Assembly (NCBI RefSeq): GCF_013179575.1
Contig: NZ_JABMCQ010000022.1
Span: 1-35,543 of the forward strand
Length of the DNA: 35,543 bases
Origin: Sphingobacterium shayense
GTDB taxonomy: Bacteria; Bacteroidota; Bacteroidia; Sphingobacteriales; Sphingobacteriaceae
Reading direction: 5' to 3'
Shown: positions 1-11,071 of the stretch, piece after piece
Layout of the letters: each line of letters starts with the position of its first letter
Position numbering within the stretch: the stretch's first letter is position 1
The notes under the pieces: model-generated
Told to the model about the DNA's origin: nothing
What the model saw: the letters and a program-made list of their open reading frames with translations, nothing else
Database searches by the model: none
Program-made: the position numbers and the translations under genes

Positions 1-410
1 AAATCAAGCTCTACAACCCACGTGTATCCCGTGTTGAGATATTCTTGTGCTTTACGGACGGCCTGATGAGCATTCCGATGGGGTCGGAAGCCGTAGCTGT
101 TCTCGTGAAAATCGCCCTCGTACTTTACGCTAAGCCATTGGGAGATGCTTTGCTGAATTACACGATCAATGACCGTGGGAATACCCAGCATACGCTTGCC
201 GCCACTTGCTTTGGGAATCTCTACTTTCCGAACGGCTTGTGGGCGGTAAGTGCCACAGAGGAGATCCGATCGCAGGGTTTGCCAATGCGTGTTCAGGTAG
301 TCACGAAGTTTATCGATCTGCATACCATCAACTCCGCTAGCGCCCCCGTTGGAGATAACACGCTTAACAGCGTGCTGAACATTTCGGATGTGTAATATCT
401 CTTCCAGCAT
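1..410 (-). CDS. ltrA: Group II intron reverse transcriptase/maturase, N-terminal part (partial)
   Basis: The first 136 residues of the intron-encoded protein start at the ATG whose A is at 410 and run off the window. Visible family features are VISNGGASGVDGM (residues 18-30), YRPQAVRKVEIPK (55-67), GKRMLGIPTVIDRVIQQ (71-87) and ENSYGFRPHRNAHQA (103-117), which are the N-terminal fingers motifs of group II intron reverse transcriptases. The protein would splice its host intron and copy it into new sites. The YADD active site and the X and endonuclease regions are not in view. The ATG sits directly behind a 12-T tract and lacks a clear ribosome binding site. An upstream frame could join it after a one-base slip. 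Confidence 0.9.
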   Translation of the reverse strand, partial: MLEEILHIRNVQHAVKRVISNGGASGVDGMQIDKLRDYLNTHWQTLRSDLLCGTYRPQAVRKVEIPKASGGKRMLGIPTVIDRVIQQSISQWLSVKYEGDFHENSYGFRPHRNAHQAVRKAQEYLNTGYTWVVELD

Positions 411-417
411 ATTATTA

Positions 418-621
418 CTAAAAAAAAAAAATCTCAGGCATTGTGTCCACCTCGTTGCACGATTCGGCTAAGCTCCTCTTACATTCTACTATCGGTTTCC
501 GACCTACCCTCATGTAAGTAGTTCTCTTAAGTGGTTCTGCTCTTAACGCTTCATCATAAACTTCTTGGTTCCTTTGCCATTCTAACATTCTGACCTTCCC
601 TTGTTTGACGTAGAGAGACAA
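418..621 (-). other. Open frame in intron domain IV, just upstream of the RT frame
   Basis: This 67-codon frame lies between the ribozyme and the reverse transcriptase. It ends in Ile-Phe-Phe-Phe-stop because it runs into 12 consecutive Ts (431-420 on the minus strand). Removing one T would remove the stop and continue through Ser-Asn-Asn into the Met-Leu-Glu-Glu start of the RT. It contains an Arg/Lys-rich stretch (RTTYMRVGRKPIVECKRS) that looks plausible as protein, but I know no domain for it. It may be a real N-terminal extension reached by slippage, the product of a recent frameshift, or chance. Confidence 0.35.
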
Positions 622-998
622 GGTAATATGTCGTATGCTGACTTCTGACTAAAGCATGATAACATTATTATTCTGCTATATGTTTCTTCGCCGGCATTCG
701 CGCATACCTTTGACAGACTTTAGTCAGATCTCCCCAGGTAAGAACAATAACTTTCCTCTCATATATCCGCTACATTTACCATAGTGCTTCCGTACAGTTT
801 GGGACTTTGGTTTGTTTTGCAACCTCATCCAACACTCGCGGCCTTGTATGTAGTTTCTATTCGTCGGACCGAGAGTTTGCCGCCGACTTCCTTCAGATTC
901 CTCCTCGCAGAGGACACCCTTGTCTTAAGCTAACACTTCCCACTGTAAAGGCGTGTTCGGGACTTACACCCTAGAGTTATTGCCCATGCTGGGCACAC
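622..998 (-). ncRNA. Group IIC intron ribozyme, domains I to III (approximate)
   Basis: This is the structured RNA upstream of the intron's reading frames. The 5' GTGTG matches the GUGYG consensus, and the CCCAGCATGGG and CTCTAGGGTG-AAGTCCC helical segments are typical of domain I of group IIC introns. Further in, on the minus strand, CTTACCTGGGGAGATCTG (about 723-740) and AGAAGTCAG (about 635-643) resemble the corresponding parts of the Oceanobacillus ribozyme. The boundary between domain III and the domain IV reading frames is an estimate. Domains V and VI should lie beyond the left edge. Confidence 0.8.
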
Positions 999-1030
999 AA
1001 AAAGGGTAGTAAAATCAATTTACTACCCTT
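999..1030 (-). terminator. rpoC intrinsic terminator, interrupted downstream by the intron
   Basis: A perfect 12-bp stem (AAGGGTAGTAAA at 1002-1013 with TTTACTACCCTT at 1019-1030, 5-nt loop) lies 21 bases after the rpoC stop. On the minus strand the stem is followed by only three further Ts before the intron begins at 998. The U-tract is therefore short and is completed by the TT at the stem end. Its placement says it ends the rplK-rpoC transcript. Confidence 0.88.
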
Positions 1031-1051
1031 ATACAATAAATTCAAAAGATA

Positions 1052-4000
1052 TTAATCTTCTTCTTTCGAAGCTAATAATTGATCGTACTCTTCACGAGAA
1101 CCGACAATGATATTGCCATAGTTACGTAGACCAGTACCAGAAGGTATCAGGTGACCAACAATTACGTTTTCTTTTAGACCAAGTAAATTATCACGTTTAC
1201 CCGCAATCGCTGCTTCGTTGAGGACTTTTGTCGTTTCCTGGAACGACGCAGCAGAAATAAATGATTTAGTCCCTAAAGATGCACGGGTAATACCTTGCAA
1301 TAATGGGCTTGACGTAGCTGGAATTGCATCGCGAACTTCAACCAGTTTCAAATCTTGACGTCTTAAGCTTGAATTTTCTTCACGAAGCTTACGTAGCGTT
1401 ACGATCTGCCCCGGACGAAGTTCGTTTGAATCGCCTGCTTCCACAACCACCTTCTTATCAAATAGAGAATCGTTCTCTTCAATGAAATCCCATTTGTTAG
1501 CTGCTTCCTTTTCTAAGAATCTGGTATCGCCTGGATCTTCAATATTCACTTTCTGCATCATCTGGTGAACAATGGTTTCAAAGTGCTTATCATTGATTTT
1601 TACCCCTTGTAAACGGTAAACTTCTTGAATACCATTCACGATATACTCTTGTACAGCGGCCGGACCTTTGATATTTAAAATATCCGAAGGAGAAATTGAA
1701 CCATCTGACAATGGTAAACCAGCTTTTACAAAGTCATTATCCTGAACTAGAATATGTTTAGACAAAGGCACAAGATATTTCTTAATTTGTCCATCTCTAG
1801 ATTCTATCGAAACTTCTCGGTTGCCTCGTTTCACTCCGCCTAAAGTCACAACACCATCGATCTCAGTCACGACAGCAGGATTAGATGGATTCCGCGCTTC
1901 AAATAATTCAGTTACTCGAGGAAGACCACCCGTGATATCACGTGTTTTACCAGTTGCACGAGGAATCTTCGCAAGGATTGTACCTTCCTTAATTTTCTGT
2001 CCATCTTGTACAGAGACGTGAGCACCGACTGGAATGTTATATGAACGTAACGTATCTCCGGTAAGGTCAGCGATCTTAATCGTAGGGTTCTTCGTTTTAT
2101 CCCGTGTTTCAATAATTACTTTCTCTTTGTGACCTGTCTGCTCATCGGATTCATCACGGAAGGTCACTCCTTCAATGATTGCTTCAAACTCAATCTTACC
2201 AGGAAACTCAGAGATAATGACCGCATTATATGGATCCCAGTCTACCAATAACTTACCTTTCTCAACGGAATCCCCTTCATTAACATATAGGTTTGCCCCA
2301 TAAGGGATAACCTGAGTATAAAGCACTTTCTTATCGTCGCTCACGATACGAAGCTCACCAGAACGGCCGATCGCAACTTGGTAAGGACCATTCTCTCCCT
2401 CTTTGGAAACGGTACGAACATTTTCAAACTCGATTTTACCATCGTATTTCGCGATAATTGTAGAATCAGCAGCAATGTTTGATGCAGTACCACCCACGTG
2501 GAACGTACGAAGTGTCAACTGCGTACCTGGCTCTCCTACTGACTGAGCAGCGATAACTCCAACTGCTTCTCCAAGTTGGACACGTTTACCTGAGGCTAAA
2601 TTTCGTCCATAACAACATGCACAAACACCCCTTCTTGCCTCACAAGTCAATACTGAACGAATATCAACACCTTCGATTCCGGCTTCATCTATTAGGGCCG
2701 CAATTTCCTCAGTTATATCTTCGTTTGCAGCAACAATTAACTCGCCTGTTTCAGGATGAACAACATCGTTCAATGGTGTACGTCCTAAAATACGATCATA
2801 TAAAGGTTCAACAATATCATCATTTTCCTTCAACGCTGTTTTATACAATCCACGCAATGTGCTACAATCCTCTTCAACAACGATCATATCTTGCGCTACG
2901 TCATGTAAACGACGTGTCAAATAACCCGCATCTGCCGTTTTTAGGGCTGTATCAGCAAGACCTTTACGAGCACCGTGAGTTGAGATAAAATACTCTAAGA
3001 CAGACAAACCTTCTTTGAAGTTTGATAGAATCGGGTTTTCGATAATCTCCCCTCCTGACGTACCAGATTTTTGAGGCTTAGCCATCAATCCACGCATACC
3101 ACATAACTGACGAATCTGCTCTTTGGAACCACGTGCACCGGAATCCAGCATCATATAAACTGAGTTGAATCCTTGATTATCGTTGGAAAGAATGTCCATC
3201 ACATGCGTTGTCAATCTATTGTTGATACGCGTCCAAATATCAATGATTTGATTGTAACGCTCGTTATTAGTAATGAAACCCATATTGTAGTTATTCATTA
3301 CTTCTTCAACTTCCTTGGTGGCTTGTTCAAGTAATTCAACTTTAGCAGCCGGAATATTCAAATCTTGCAAGTTGAACGATAAACCACCTTTAAATGCGGT
3401 TTGGAATCCTAGCTCCTTCATATCATCTAAGAATTGTGCTGCACGAGCCATACCCGTGTTTTTCACAATTTCACCAATAATATTACGCAAAGATTTCTTA
3501 GTCAACAATTCGTTGATAAAGCCCATCTCAACCGGTACGACTTGGTTAAATATCACTCTCCCAACTGTAGTATCGATAATGGTGTCAACAATTTGACCTT
3601 CTTTGTTTTTAGCTTTAGTTTTAACCTTAATAAAAGCGTGCAAATCAATCTTATTCTCATTTAAAGCAATAATAACCTCTTCAGCAGAATAAAATGTCAT
3701 ATTCTCTCCCCTCACAACTTTCTCTGGTGTAGATTTACGGCCTTTAGTAATATAATAAAGACCTAATACCATATCCTGTGAAGGTACAGTAACAGGAGAG
3801 CCATTCGCCGGGTTTAGAATATTGTGTGACGCAAGCATTAAAATCTGTGCTTCTAGAATTGCTGCATTACCTAATGGTAAGTGAACAGCCATCTGGTCAC
3901 CGTCAAAATCGGCGTTGAATGCAGTACATACTAGTGGGTGCAACTGAATTGCTTTTCCTTCAACCAACGTCGGTTGGAAAGCCTGTATACCTAAACGGTG

Positions 4001-5329
4001 AAGTGTAGGCGCCCGGTTTAACAAAACTGGATGTCCTTTTAACACGTTCTCTAATATATCCCAAACAACAGGATCTTTACGATCAACAATCTTCTTAGCT
4101 GATTTTACGGTCTTAACAATACCTCTTTCGATCATCTTACGGATGATAAATGGTTTGTATAGCTCCGCCGCCATATCTTTAGGTATACCGCACTCATGCA
4201 ATTTCAAATGAGGGCCAACAACAATTACAGAACGAGCTGAATAATCGACGCGTTTACCTAATAAGTTTTGACGGAAACGACCTTGTTTACCTTTTAAGAT
4301 ATCTGACAATGATTTCAATGCGCGATTACCTTCTGTTTTCACAGCATTGACCTTCCGAGAGTTATCAAACAACGAATCGACAGCTTCCTGAAGCATTCGT
4401 TTTTCATTACGCAATATAACCTCAGGAGCTTTGATTTCGATCAAGCGCTTCAAGCGATTATTCCGGATGATAACTCGGCGATATAAATCGTTCAAATCAG
4501 ATGTTGCAAAACGACCACCATCCAACGGAACTAGTGGACGTAATTCAGGAGGAATAATTGGTACAATTTTAACAATCATCCACTCCGGTCTGTTTTCAAT
4601 TCGTCCGTTGGCACCACGGAAAGCCTCAACGACATGAAGGCGTTTTAACGCTTCATTCTTACGCTGTTGCGAAGTTTCATTCGCTGCCTGGTGACGTAGA
4701 TCGTATGATAATTGATCTAAATTGATACGTTTCAATAATTCTTCCATCGCCTCAGCGCCCATCTTCGCTACAAATTTTTGAGGATCTGTATCGTCAAGGT
4801 ACTGATTTTCCTTTGGTAGAGTATCTAATATATCTAAATATTCCTCTTCAGTTAAGAAATCCATGAAAGAAATACCATCTTCTTCTTTAACACCTGGCTG
4901 AATAACCACGTATCTTTCATAATAGATGATCATATCTAACTTCTTTGTAGGAAGCCCTAACAAATAGCCAATCTTGTTTGGAAGAGAGCGGAAGTACCAG
5001 ATATGCGCAACAGGGACAACTAAACTAATGTGCCCCATACGCTCACGGCGTACTTTCTTCTCAGTCACTTCCACACCACAACGGTCACATACAATACCTT
5101 TATAACGGATACGCTTGTACTTACCACAGTGACATTCATAGTCCTTTACAGGACCAAAAATACGCTCACAGAATAAACCATCACGTTCTGGCTTGTAGGT
5201 ACGATAGTTAATCGTCTCTGGTTTTGTAACTTCACCGCTCGAGCGCTCCAAAATCGTTTCCGGAGAAGCTAAGCTAATCGTGATCGACGTAAAGTTACTT
5301 TTGATTTTATTATCTTTTTTGTAAGACAT
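1052..5329 (-). CDS. rpoC: DNA-directed RNA polymerase subunit beta'
   Basis: This is the largest catalytic subunit of RNA polymerase and forms the active site with RpoB. The 1425-residue length suits Bacteroidota. The N-terminal zinc ribbon is visible as C66, C68, C81 and C84 (CHCG...CDRC). The absolutely conserved NADFDGDQM at residues 472-480 supplies the three Mg-binding aspartates (474, 476, 478). The second zinc site is in the [13 protein letters not shown] stretch in the C-terminal half, and the bridge-helix/trigger-loop segment [13 protein letters not shown] follows. The start ATG gives the usual N-terminus. It is the last gene of the ribosomal protein/polymerase unit, 74 bp after rpoB, and is followed by a hairpin terminator with an intron inserted behind it. 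No frameshift or missing motif was seen. Confidence 0.99.
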   Translation of the reverse strand: MSYKKDNKIKSNFTSITISLASPETILERSSGEVTKPETINYRTYKPERDGLFCERIFGPVKDYECHCGKYKRIRYKGIVCDRCGVEVTEKKVRRERMGHISLVVPVAHIWYFRSLPNKIGYLLGLPTKKLDMIIYYERYVVIQPGVKEEDGISFMDFLTEEEYLDILDTLPKENQYLDDTDPQKFVAKMGAEAMEELLKRINLDQLSYDLRHQAANETSQQRKNEALKRLHVVEAFRGANGRIENRPEWMIVKIVPIIPPELRPLVPLDGGRFATSDLNDLYRRVIIRNNRLKRLIEIKAPEVILRNEKRMLQEAVDSLFDNSRKVNAVKTEGNRALKSLSDILKGKQGRFRQNLLGKRVDYSARSVIVVGPHLKLHECGIPKDMAAELYKPFIIRKMIERGIVKTVKSAKKIVDRKDPVVWDILENVLKGHPVLLNRAPTLHRLGIQAFQPTLVEGKAIQLHPLVCTAFNADFDGDQMAVHLPLGNAAILEAQILMLASHNILNPANGSPVTVPSQDMVLGLYYITKGRKSTPEKVVRGENMTFYSAEEVIIALNENKIDLHAFIKVKTKAKNKEGQIVDTIIDTTVGRVIFNQVVPVEMGFINELLTKKSLRNIIGEIVKNTGMARAAQFLDDMKELGFQTAFKGGLSFNLQDLNIPAAKVELLEQATKEVEEVMNNYNMGFITNNERYNQIIDIWTRINNRLTTHVMDILSNDNQGFNSVYMMLDSGARGSKEQIRQLCGMRGLMAKPQKSGTSGGEIIENPILSNFKEGLSVLEYFISTHGARKGLADTALKTADAGYLTRRLHDVAQDMIVVEEDCSTLRGLYKTALKENDDIVEPLYDRILGRTPLNDVVHPETGELIVAANEDITEEIAALIDEAGIEGVDIRSVLTCEARRGVCACCYGRNLASGKRVQLGEAVGVIAAQSVGEPGTQLTLRTFHVGGTASNIAADSTIIAKYDGKIEFENVRTVSKEGENGPYQVAIGRSGELRIVSDDKKVLYTQVIPYGANLYVNEGDSVEKGKLLVDWDPYNAVIISEFPGKIEFEAIIEGVTFRDESDEQTGHKEKVIIETRDKTKNPTIKIADLTGDTLRSYNIPVGAHVSVQDGQKIKEGTILAKIPRATGKTRDITGGLPRVTELFEARNPSNPAVVTEIDGVVTLGGVKRGNREVSIESRDGQIKKYLVPLSKHILVQDNDFVKAGLPLSDGSISPSDILNIKGPAAVQEYIVNGIQEVYRLQGVKINDKHFETIVHQMMQKVNIEDPGDTRFLEKEAANKWDFIEENDSLFDKKVVVEAGDSNELRPGQIVTLRKLREENSSLRRQDLKLVEVRDAIPATSSPLLQGITRASLGTKSFISAASFQETTKVLNEAAIAGKRDNLLGLKENVIVGHLIPSGTGLRNYGNIIVGSREEYDQLLASKEED

Positions 5330-5403
5330 ACTTTATTAAAAGTTAAAGCTGTATGTAAAAAACTTAAGAGGGATGACGAACACCCCCTTAAGCTTTCGTT
5401 GGA

Positions 5404-8400
5404 TTAATCTAATGTGATATCTAAACCTAGACCACGTAACTCATGTACCAATACGTTAAACGATTCTGGTACAGATGGTGTTGGAAGGTTATTACCTTTA
5501 ACAATGGCCTCATATGTTTTAGCACGTCCAACAACGTCATCTGATTTGACTGTTAAAATCTCTTGTAGGATATTCGACGCTCCAAATGCCTCTAATGCCC
5601 ACACCTCCATCTCACCAAAACGTTGACCACCAAATTGTGCCTTACCACCTAATGGCTGTTGTGTAATCAACGAGTAAGGACCAATTGAACGTGCGTGCAT
5701 TTTATCGTCCACCATGTGGCCTAATTTCAGCATGTAAATTACGCCAACTGTCGTAGGCTGATCAAAACGCTCACCGGTTAAACCGTTGTAAAGGTAAGTC
5801 CGTCCCGAAACTGGTAATTCAGCTTTTGCAATCCATTCTTCTACCTGATCCATTTCAGCACCATCGAAAATTGGAGTTGCGAATTTCATACCTAATTTCT
5901 GTCCCGCCCAACCTAAAACAGTTTCGTAAATTTGTCCAAGGTTCATACGCGAAGGTACACCCAATGGGTTTAATACGATATCAACTGGTGTTCCATCCTC
6001 AAGGAATGGCATATCTTCATCTCGTACGATACGTGCCACGATACCCTTATTACCGTGACGACCCGCCATTTTATCTCCTACTCGAAGCTTACGTTTTTTA
6101 GCTACGTATACTTTGGCCATTTGGACAATGCCCGAAGGAAGTTCATCTCCAACAGAGATTGCAAACTTATCACGTTTAAATGCACCCAACTCTTCATTAA
6201 ACTTAATGTTGTAGTAGTGAAGCGATAATTTAATAAGTTCGTTCTTGTCTTCATCGGTCGTCCAGCCTGTCGGGTTGATATGAGCATAATCTAGATCTGT
6301 AAGAATCTTTTGCGTAAACTTAGCTCCTTTAGGAACAAGCAACTCTTTATACACATTATAAACACCTTGACTGGTTTTACCATTTACGATTGTAAATAAT
6401 TTATCCACAAGACGTTCCTTCAACGTTCTGACAGCTTTGTCGTGTGCAATTTCTAATTTCTCAAGAGCTTTTCTCTCGACGTCTTTCGACATCTTCTTAG
6501 CACGAGAAAACAACTTGGTATCAATAACAACACCCTTCAATGAAGGAGATGCCTTTAATGACGCATCTTTTACATCGCCGGCCTTGTCACCAAAGATAGC
6601 GCGTAATAATTTCTCTTCTGGAGAAGGATCTGACTCTCCTTTCGGAGTAATTTTACCAATTAAAATATCGCCACCATTAACCTCTGCACCTACACGGATT
6701 ATACCGTTTTCATCAAGATCTTTTGTCGCTTCTTCAGATACGTTAGGGATGTCAGCTGTTAATTCTTCTTCGCCACGTTTGGTATCACGAACCTCAAGTT
6801 CGAATTCTTCGATATGTAAAGAGGTGAATAAATCCTGAGATACGACACGCTCTGAAATCACGATCGCATCCTCAAAGTTATATCCTTGCCAAGGCATGAA
6901 TGCCACTTTTAAATTACGACCTAAAGCTAACTCACCGTTCTCTGTAGCATAACCCTCACATAATACCTGACCCTGAGTAACTTTTTGACCTTTCACTACG
7001 ATCGGTTTCAAGTTAATACATGTATTTTGATTGGTCTTTTTGAATTTAGTGAGGTGATAAGTACTAACGTCATCATCGAAAGAAACTAATCGATCGTCAT
7101 CCGTGCGCTCATAACGAATTTTAATCTCGTTTGCATCTACATATTCAACAACTCCATTACGCTCTGCATTAATAAGAGTCCGTGAATCCGAAGCTACACG
7201 TCCTTCCAGACCGGTACCTACAATTGGCGCACTTGGACGCAACAAAGGAACAGCTTGCCGCTGCATGTTCGATCCCATCAACGCACGGTTGGCATCATCA
7301 TGTTCCAAAAACGGAATCAACGACGCAGCAATGGACGTGATTTGGTTAGGTGCGATATCCATGTAATCCAAAAGATCCGGTTCGATAATAGGAAAATCAC
7401 CTTCATATCTCGCCTTAACCTTCGGATCAAGGAAGTTCCCCTTATCGTCATATTGTGCGTTTGCTTGCGCAATAGTTTTATCATCTTCATCCTCCGCAGA
7501 AAGATAAACAACGGGCTCGTCTACGACGACCTTACCGTCTTTAACTTTACGATATGGTGTTTCGATAAATCCTAAATTATTAATCTTCGCGTGTACAGCG
7601 AGTGAAGAAATCAAACCAATATTAGGACCCTCCGGTGTTTCAATGGTACATAACCGTCCATAGTGGGTATAGTGCACGTCACGCACTTCGAAACCTGCAC
7701 GCTCGCGAGAAAGTCCGCCTGGCCCTAAAGCTGACAAACGACGTTTATGCGTAATTTCCGCTAATGGATTGGTTTGATCCATAAATTGCGAAAGTTGATT
7801 TGTACCAAAGAATGAATTAATCACTGACGATAATGTACGCGCATTGATCAAGTCTGTCGGAGTGAATACCTCGTTATCACGAATATTCATACGTTCACGT
7901 ATAGTACGTGCCATACGAGAAAGTCCCACACCAAATTGTGCGTAAAGCTGCTCACCTACTGTACGAACCCGACGATTCGACAAGTGGTCAATATCATCGA
8001 CCTCAGCTTTAGAATTGATCAAATTGATCAAATATTTTACAATAGCAATTATATCTTGGCGCGTAAGCACTTTCGTATCGTCCGCTGTATCCAATCCCAA
8101 TTTACGATTGATACGGTAACGACCTACATCACCTAGGTCATAACGTTTGTCAGAAAAGAACAAACGATCAATAATACCGCGCGCAGTTTCCTCATCAGGT
8201 GGTTCAGCATTACGCAATTGCCTGTAGATATGTTCCACCGCCTCTTTTTCGGAGTTGGACGTATCTTTTTGTAAAGTATTATATATTATCGAGTAGTCCG
8301 CATTGTTTGAAGCATCTTCTTTGGCGAGAATAATAGATTTTACCCCGGCATCGATGATCATTTCAATATGGTCTTCCTCTAATACAGTTTCACGTTCTAA

Positions 8401-9213
8401 GATTATTTCGTTACGGTCGATAGACACAACTTCACCGGTGTCTTCGTCTACGAAATCCTCAACCCATTTCTTTAATACCCTAGCCGCTAGACGACGACCA
8501 ACGAATTTTTTAAGACCCGATTTACTTACTTTCACCTCGTCCGCAAGATCGAACAATTCTAAGATATCTTTATCAGAATCATATCCAATAGCGCGTAACA
8601 AAGTAGTAACTGGGAATTTCTTTTTACGGTCGATATACGCATACATTACGTTGTTAACGTCTGTAGCGAACTCAATCCAAGATCCTTTAAAAGGAATTAC
8701 CCTTGCAGAATAAAGTTTAGTACCATTCGTATGTCTACTCTGACCGAAGAACACCCCAGGAGATCGGTGCAACTGAGAAACAATTACACGTTCCGCACCA
8801 TTGATCACAAACGTACCTTTTGGTGTCATATATGGAATTGTACCTAAGTAAACATCCTGAACAATGGTTTCGAAATCTTCGTGCTCTTCATCATTACAAG
8901 ACAACTTTAATTTTGCCTTCAAAGGCACGCTATAAGTTAAGCCACGCTCTATACACTCACGTATGTCATAGCGAGGTGGATCAATGAAGTAATCCAAAAA
9001 CTCTAGCACAAAGATGTTTCTTGAATCAGAAATAGGGAAGTTTTCTGCGAAAACCTTGAACAGCCCTTCCTGATGGCGATTGTCAGAAGTAGTTTCTAAC
9101 TGAAAAAACTCCTTGAAAGATTGTAATTGTACGCCCAAAAAGTCAGGGTAATCGATGACCTTCTTACTTGTCGCAAAATTCACTCTTTCGTTTTGAATAT
9201 TATTGTTTGCCAA
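5404..9213 (-). CDS. rpoB: DNA-directed RNA polymerase subunit beta
   Basis: The second catalytic subunit of RNA polymerase, 1269 residues. The rifampicin pocket is readable: [14 protein letters not shown] starts at residue 470 and is followed by [20 protein letters not shown]. Residues equivalent to E. coli D516, H526 and S531 are D479, H489 and S494, all in the sensitive state, so no resistance substitution is visible at these positions. Further along, [25 protein letters not shown] and [13 protein letters not shown] are conserved catalytic and nucleotide-contacting segments. The gene follows rplL after 161 bp that contain a hairpin, and precedes rpoC by 74 bp. The arrangement gives 1:1 production of the two large subunits. 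Confidence 0.99.
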   Translation of the reverse strand: MANNNIQNERVNFATSKKVIDYPDFLGVQLQSFKEFFQLETTSDNRHQEGLFKVFAENFPISDSRNIFVLEFLDYFIDPPRYDIRECIERGLTYSVPLKAKLKLSCNDEEHEDFETIVQDVYLGTIPYMTPKGTFVINGAERVIVSQLHRSPGVFFGQSRHTNGTKLYSARVIPFKGSWIEFATDVNNVMYAYIDRKKKFPVTTLLRAIGYDSDKDILELFDLADEVKVSKSGLKKFVGRRLAARVLKKWVEDFVDEDTGEVVSIDRNEIILERETVLEEDHIEMIIDAGVKSIILAKEDASNNADYSIIYNTLQKDTSNSEKEAVEHIYRQLRNAEPPDEETARGIIDRLFFSDKRYDLGDVGRYRINRKLGLDTADDTKVLTRQDIIAIVKYLINLINSKAEVDDIDHLSNRRVRTVGEQLYAQFGVGLSRMARTIRERMNIRDNEVFTPTDLINARTLSSVINSFFGTNQLSQFMDQTNPLAEITHKRRLSALGPGGLSRERAGFEVRDVHYTHYGRLCTIETPEGPNIGLISSLAVHAKINNLGFIETPYRKVKDGKVVVDEPVVYLSAEDEDDKTIAQANAQYDDKGNFLDPKVKARYEGDFPIIEPDLLDYMDIAPNQITSIAASLIPFLEHDDANRALMGSNMQRQAVPLLRPSAPIVGTGLEGRVASDSRTLINAERNGVVEYVDANEIKIRYERTDDDRLVSFDDDVSTYHLTKFKKTNQNTCINLKPIVVKGQKVTQGQVLCEGYATENGELALGRNLKVAFMPWQGYNFEDAIVISERVVSQDLFTSLHIEEFELEVRDTKRGEEELTADIPNVSEEATKDLDENGIIRVGAEVNGGDILIGKITPKGESDPSPEEKLLRAIFGDKAGDVKDASLKASPSLKGVVIDTKLFSRAKKMSKDVERKALEKLEIAHDKAVRTLKERLVDKLFTIVNGKTSQGVYNVYKELLVPKGAKFTQKILTDLDYAHINPTGWTTDEDKNELIKLSLHYYNIKFNEELGAFKRDKFAISVGDELPSGIVQMAKVYVAKKRKLRVGDKMAGRHGNKGIVARIVRDEDMPFLEDGTPVDIVLNPLGVPSRMNLGQIYETVLGWAGQKLGMKFATPIFDGAEMDQVEEWIAKAELPVSGRTYLYNGLTGERFDQPTTVGVIYMLKLGHMVDDKMHARSIGPYSLITQQPLGGKAQFGGQRFGEMEVWALEAFGASNILQEILTVKSDDVVGRAKTYEAIVKGNNLPTPSVPESFNVLVHELRGLGLDITLD

Positions 9214-9316
9214 GGGAATAAGTATTTTAGTTTAAAAAAAACTGAGCCAATATGCTGTTTCATGTATTAATCAAATGTCAGCATCCATTTGACACATGTA
9301 ATAATATAAATAGGAA

Positions 9317-9346
9317 TAGACTCTGACAAATTATTGACAGAGTCTA
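9317..9346 (-). promoter_or_regulatory. Hairpin in the rplL-rpoB gap (possible attenuator or processing site)
   Basis: The arms TAGACTCTGACAA and TTGACAGAGTCTA pair over 13 positions with one mismatch around a 4-nt ATTA loop, 28 bases downstream of the rplL stop. On the minus strand it is followed by a broken T-rich stretch (TTCCTATTTATATTATT) rather than a clean U-tract. It could be a leaky terminator or an RNA processing site that reduces polymerase mRNA relative to L7/L12 mRNA, as the corresponding gap does in E. coli. That function is inferred from position. Confidence 0.6.
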
Positions 9347-9374
9347 AACCTTTTAGGTGCTTTAATATGTGAGA

Positions 9375-9752
9375 TTACTTGATCTCAACAACAGCTCCAG
9401 CTTCTTCTAATTGTTTTTTCAAAGCTTCTGCTTCATCTTTAGAAACACCAGTTTTCAATTCTTTAGGAGCTCCGTCAACTAAATCTTTAGCTTCTTTCAA
9501 TCCTAAACCAGCTAAATCTTTAACCAATTTAACTACTGCCAATTTCTGACCACCAGCTTCTTTCAAGATAACATCGAATGATGTTTTCTCTTCCGCAGCA
9601 GCAGTTTCGCCGCCAGCAGCTGGACCTGCAACTGCAACTGCAGCCGCAGCAGGCTCGATACCGTACTCGTCTTTTAAGATATCAGCTAATTCTTTAACTT
9701 CTTTTACTGTTAAGTTAACTAACTGTTCAGCAAGTTGTTTTAAATCTGCCAT
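9375..9752 (-). CDS. rplL: 50S ribosomal protein L7/L12
   Basis: Stalk protein of the large subunit that recruits the translational GTPases (EF-Tu, EF-G, IF2). The 125 residues show the expected plan: an N-terminal dimerisation helix pair (about 1-33), an Ala/Gly-rich flexible hinge (about 34-55, [14 protein letters not shown]), and the C-terminal domain with the factor-binding helix [20 protein letters not shown], ending in GAVVEIK. It lies 77 bp after rplJ, whose product carries several L7/L12 dimers, and is followed by the hairpin that precedes rpoB. Confidence 0.99.
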   Translation of the reverse strand: MADLKQLAEQLVNLTVKEVKELADILKDEYGIEPAAAAVAVAGPAAGGETAAAEEKTSFDVILKEAGGQKLAVVKLVKDLAGLGLKEAKDLVDGAPKELKTGVSKDEAEALKKQLEEAGAVVEIK

Positions 9753-9829
9753 TTTATTTTGAATTTTTGAATGTACTTAAATAATAATTATTAAATAATG
9801 CACGAACTACATATTTATAGAGGAGTTCG

Positions 9830-10348
9830 TTAACCTCTTTCTTCTAAAGCTTTTACTAATCCAGAAATTGTATTTCCACCTGACTGAAGTGCAGAAATAA
9901 CATTCTTCGCTGGAGATTGTAGCAATGCGATAATGTCAGCAACAAGTTCCTCTTTAGATTTCAAGGTCACTAATGCATTCAATTGATCATCACCAACAAA
10001 AGCTGTCTCTTGAATATAAGCTGCTTTTAAAACAGGTTTGTCACCTGATTTACGCAATTCTTTGATCAACTTAGCTGGAGCATTACCAGTTTCAGAGAAC
10101 ATAATGGTAGAAGCACCTTTCAGTACACTACGAAGTTCATCTGAGTCAATTCCTGCTTCGATCAATGCTTTCTCGATCAAGGTATTTTTAGCTACCTGAA
10201 TCGCGATGCCACTTTCAAAACATTTACGACGAATGTTATTTACTTTCTCAACCGTCAATTCAGCAGTGTCAGTAATATAGAAATTACCGTACGATTTAAT
10301 CTGTTCGGCTAAAGCTTGAACAATTTCTTGTTTTTCTTCTTTTCTCAT
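9830..10348 (-). CDS. rplJ: 50S ribosomal protein L10
   Basis: L10 is the base of the ribosomal stalk. It binds 23S rRNA through its N-terminal domain and L7/L12 dimers through its C-terminal helix. At 172 residues it has the usual length, with the family segments AKNTLIEKAL (residues 53-62) and LKGASTIMFSE. The start lies 2 bp after the rplA stop, so there is no room for the long rplJ leader that mediates L10 autoregulation in E. coli. Any autoregulation must use another site in this operon. Confidence 0.98.
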   Translation of the reverse strand: MRKEEKQEIVQALAEQIKSYGNFYITDTAELTVEKVNNIRRKCFESGIAIQVAKNTLIEKALIEAGIDSDELRSVLKGASTIMFSETGNAPAKLIKELRKSGDKPVLKAAYIQETAFVGDDQLNALVTLKSKEELVADIIALLQSPAKNVISALQSGGNTISGLVKALEERG

Positions 10349-10350
10349 GA

Positions 10351-11049
10351 TTAAATTCCCGCTACTGATTTAGTTTCAACATGAATACCAGGACTCATTG
10401 TTGAAGAGATGTAAATACTCTTAAAGTATGTTCCCTTTGCTGCAGATGGCTTCAAACGAGAAAGTGTTTGTAACACCTCTAACGCGTTTTCATAGAGCTT
10501 ATCTGCTGAGAAGGACACTTTACCAACTGAAGTATGGATGATTCCTGTCTTGTCGACTTTGAAGTCAATTTTACCGCCTTTGACATCTGTTACAGCTTTA
10601 CCTACATCTGTAGTAACTGTACCAGTTTTAGGGTTTGGCATTAGGTTTCTAGGGCCTAAAATACGTCCCAATTTACCTACTTTTGCCATAACACTAGGCA
10701 TAGTAATAATGATATCAACGTCAGTCCAACCGCCTTCAATTTTGCTGATGTAGTCATCAAGACCTACGAAGTCTGCTCCTGCAGCTTTAGCTTCTTCCTC
10801 CTTATCAGGAGTACACAATACTAAAACACGTACAGTTTTACCAGTTCCGTGAGGTAATGTTGCAATACCACGAACCATTTGATTTGCTTTACGAGGATCC
10901 ACGCCTAAACGAACGTCGATATCCACAGAAGCATCAAACTTGGTTGAAGTAATCTCTTTCACTAAAGCCGAAGCTTCTTGTAAAGAGTATGCTTTACCAG
11001 CTTCAATTTTGGATAGTGCCGCTTTTTGATTTTTTGTTAATCTAGCCAC
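10351..11049 (-). CDS. rplA: 50S ribosomal protein L1
   Basis: L1 binds 23S rRNA at the mobile L1 stalk near the E site and often represses its own operon by binding the mRNA. At 232 residues it has the standard length. Recognisable segments are [31 protein letters not shown] and the signature [18 protein letters not shown]. It sits 22 bp after rplK, the usual rplK-rplA pair, and is followed almost directly by rplJ. Confidence 0.99.
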   Translation of the reverse strand: MARLTKNQKAALSKIEAGKAYSLQEASALVKEITSTKFDASVDIDVRLGVDPRKANQMVRGIATLPHGTGKTVRVLVLCTPDKEEEAKAAGADFVGLDDYISKIEGGWTDVDIIITMPSVMAKVGKLGRILGPRNLMPNPKTGTVTTDVGKAVTDVKGGKIDFKVDKTGIIHTSVGKVSFSADKLYENALEVLQTLSRLKPSAAKGTYFKSIYISSTMSPGIHVETKSVAGI

Positions 11050-11071
11050 TTTCTTAAACTGATTTCGTTAA

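Larger units (their letters stand above)
1..998 (-). mobile_element. Group IIC self-splicing intron, 5' part (cut by the window edge)
   Basis: Read on the minus strand, the element starts at 998 with GTGTGCCCAGCATGGGC and continues with CTCTAGGGTGTAAGTCCCGAAC, AAGGGTGTCC and GGAATCTGAAGGAAG segments. These closely follow my memory of the Oceanobacillus iheyensis group IIC ribozyme. The RNA part is followed by the start of an intron-encoded reverse transcriptase that runs off position 1. The first intron base lies three Ts after the rpoC terminator stem, and insertion behind intrinsic terminators is characteristic of class IIC. The 3' end, domains V and VI and the catalytic YADD motif lie outside the window, so activity cannot be judged. 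The class rests on recalled sequence, not on an alignment. Confidence 0.9.

Noticed and set aside
45..395. Open frame of 116 codons on the plus strand
   Set aside because: It is antisense to the intron reverse transcriptase, whose translation shows clear family motifs.
7700..7806. Rifampicin resistance substitutions in rpoB
   Set aside because: The residues matching E. coli D516, H526 and S531 are the sensitive-type D, H and S.
9214..9316. Separate promoter for rpoB-rpoC
   Set aside because: No TTTG/TAnnTTTG pair with acceptable spacing was found. The nearest box, TATTGGCT, is a poor match.
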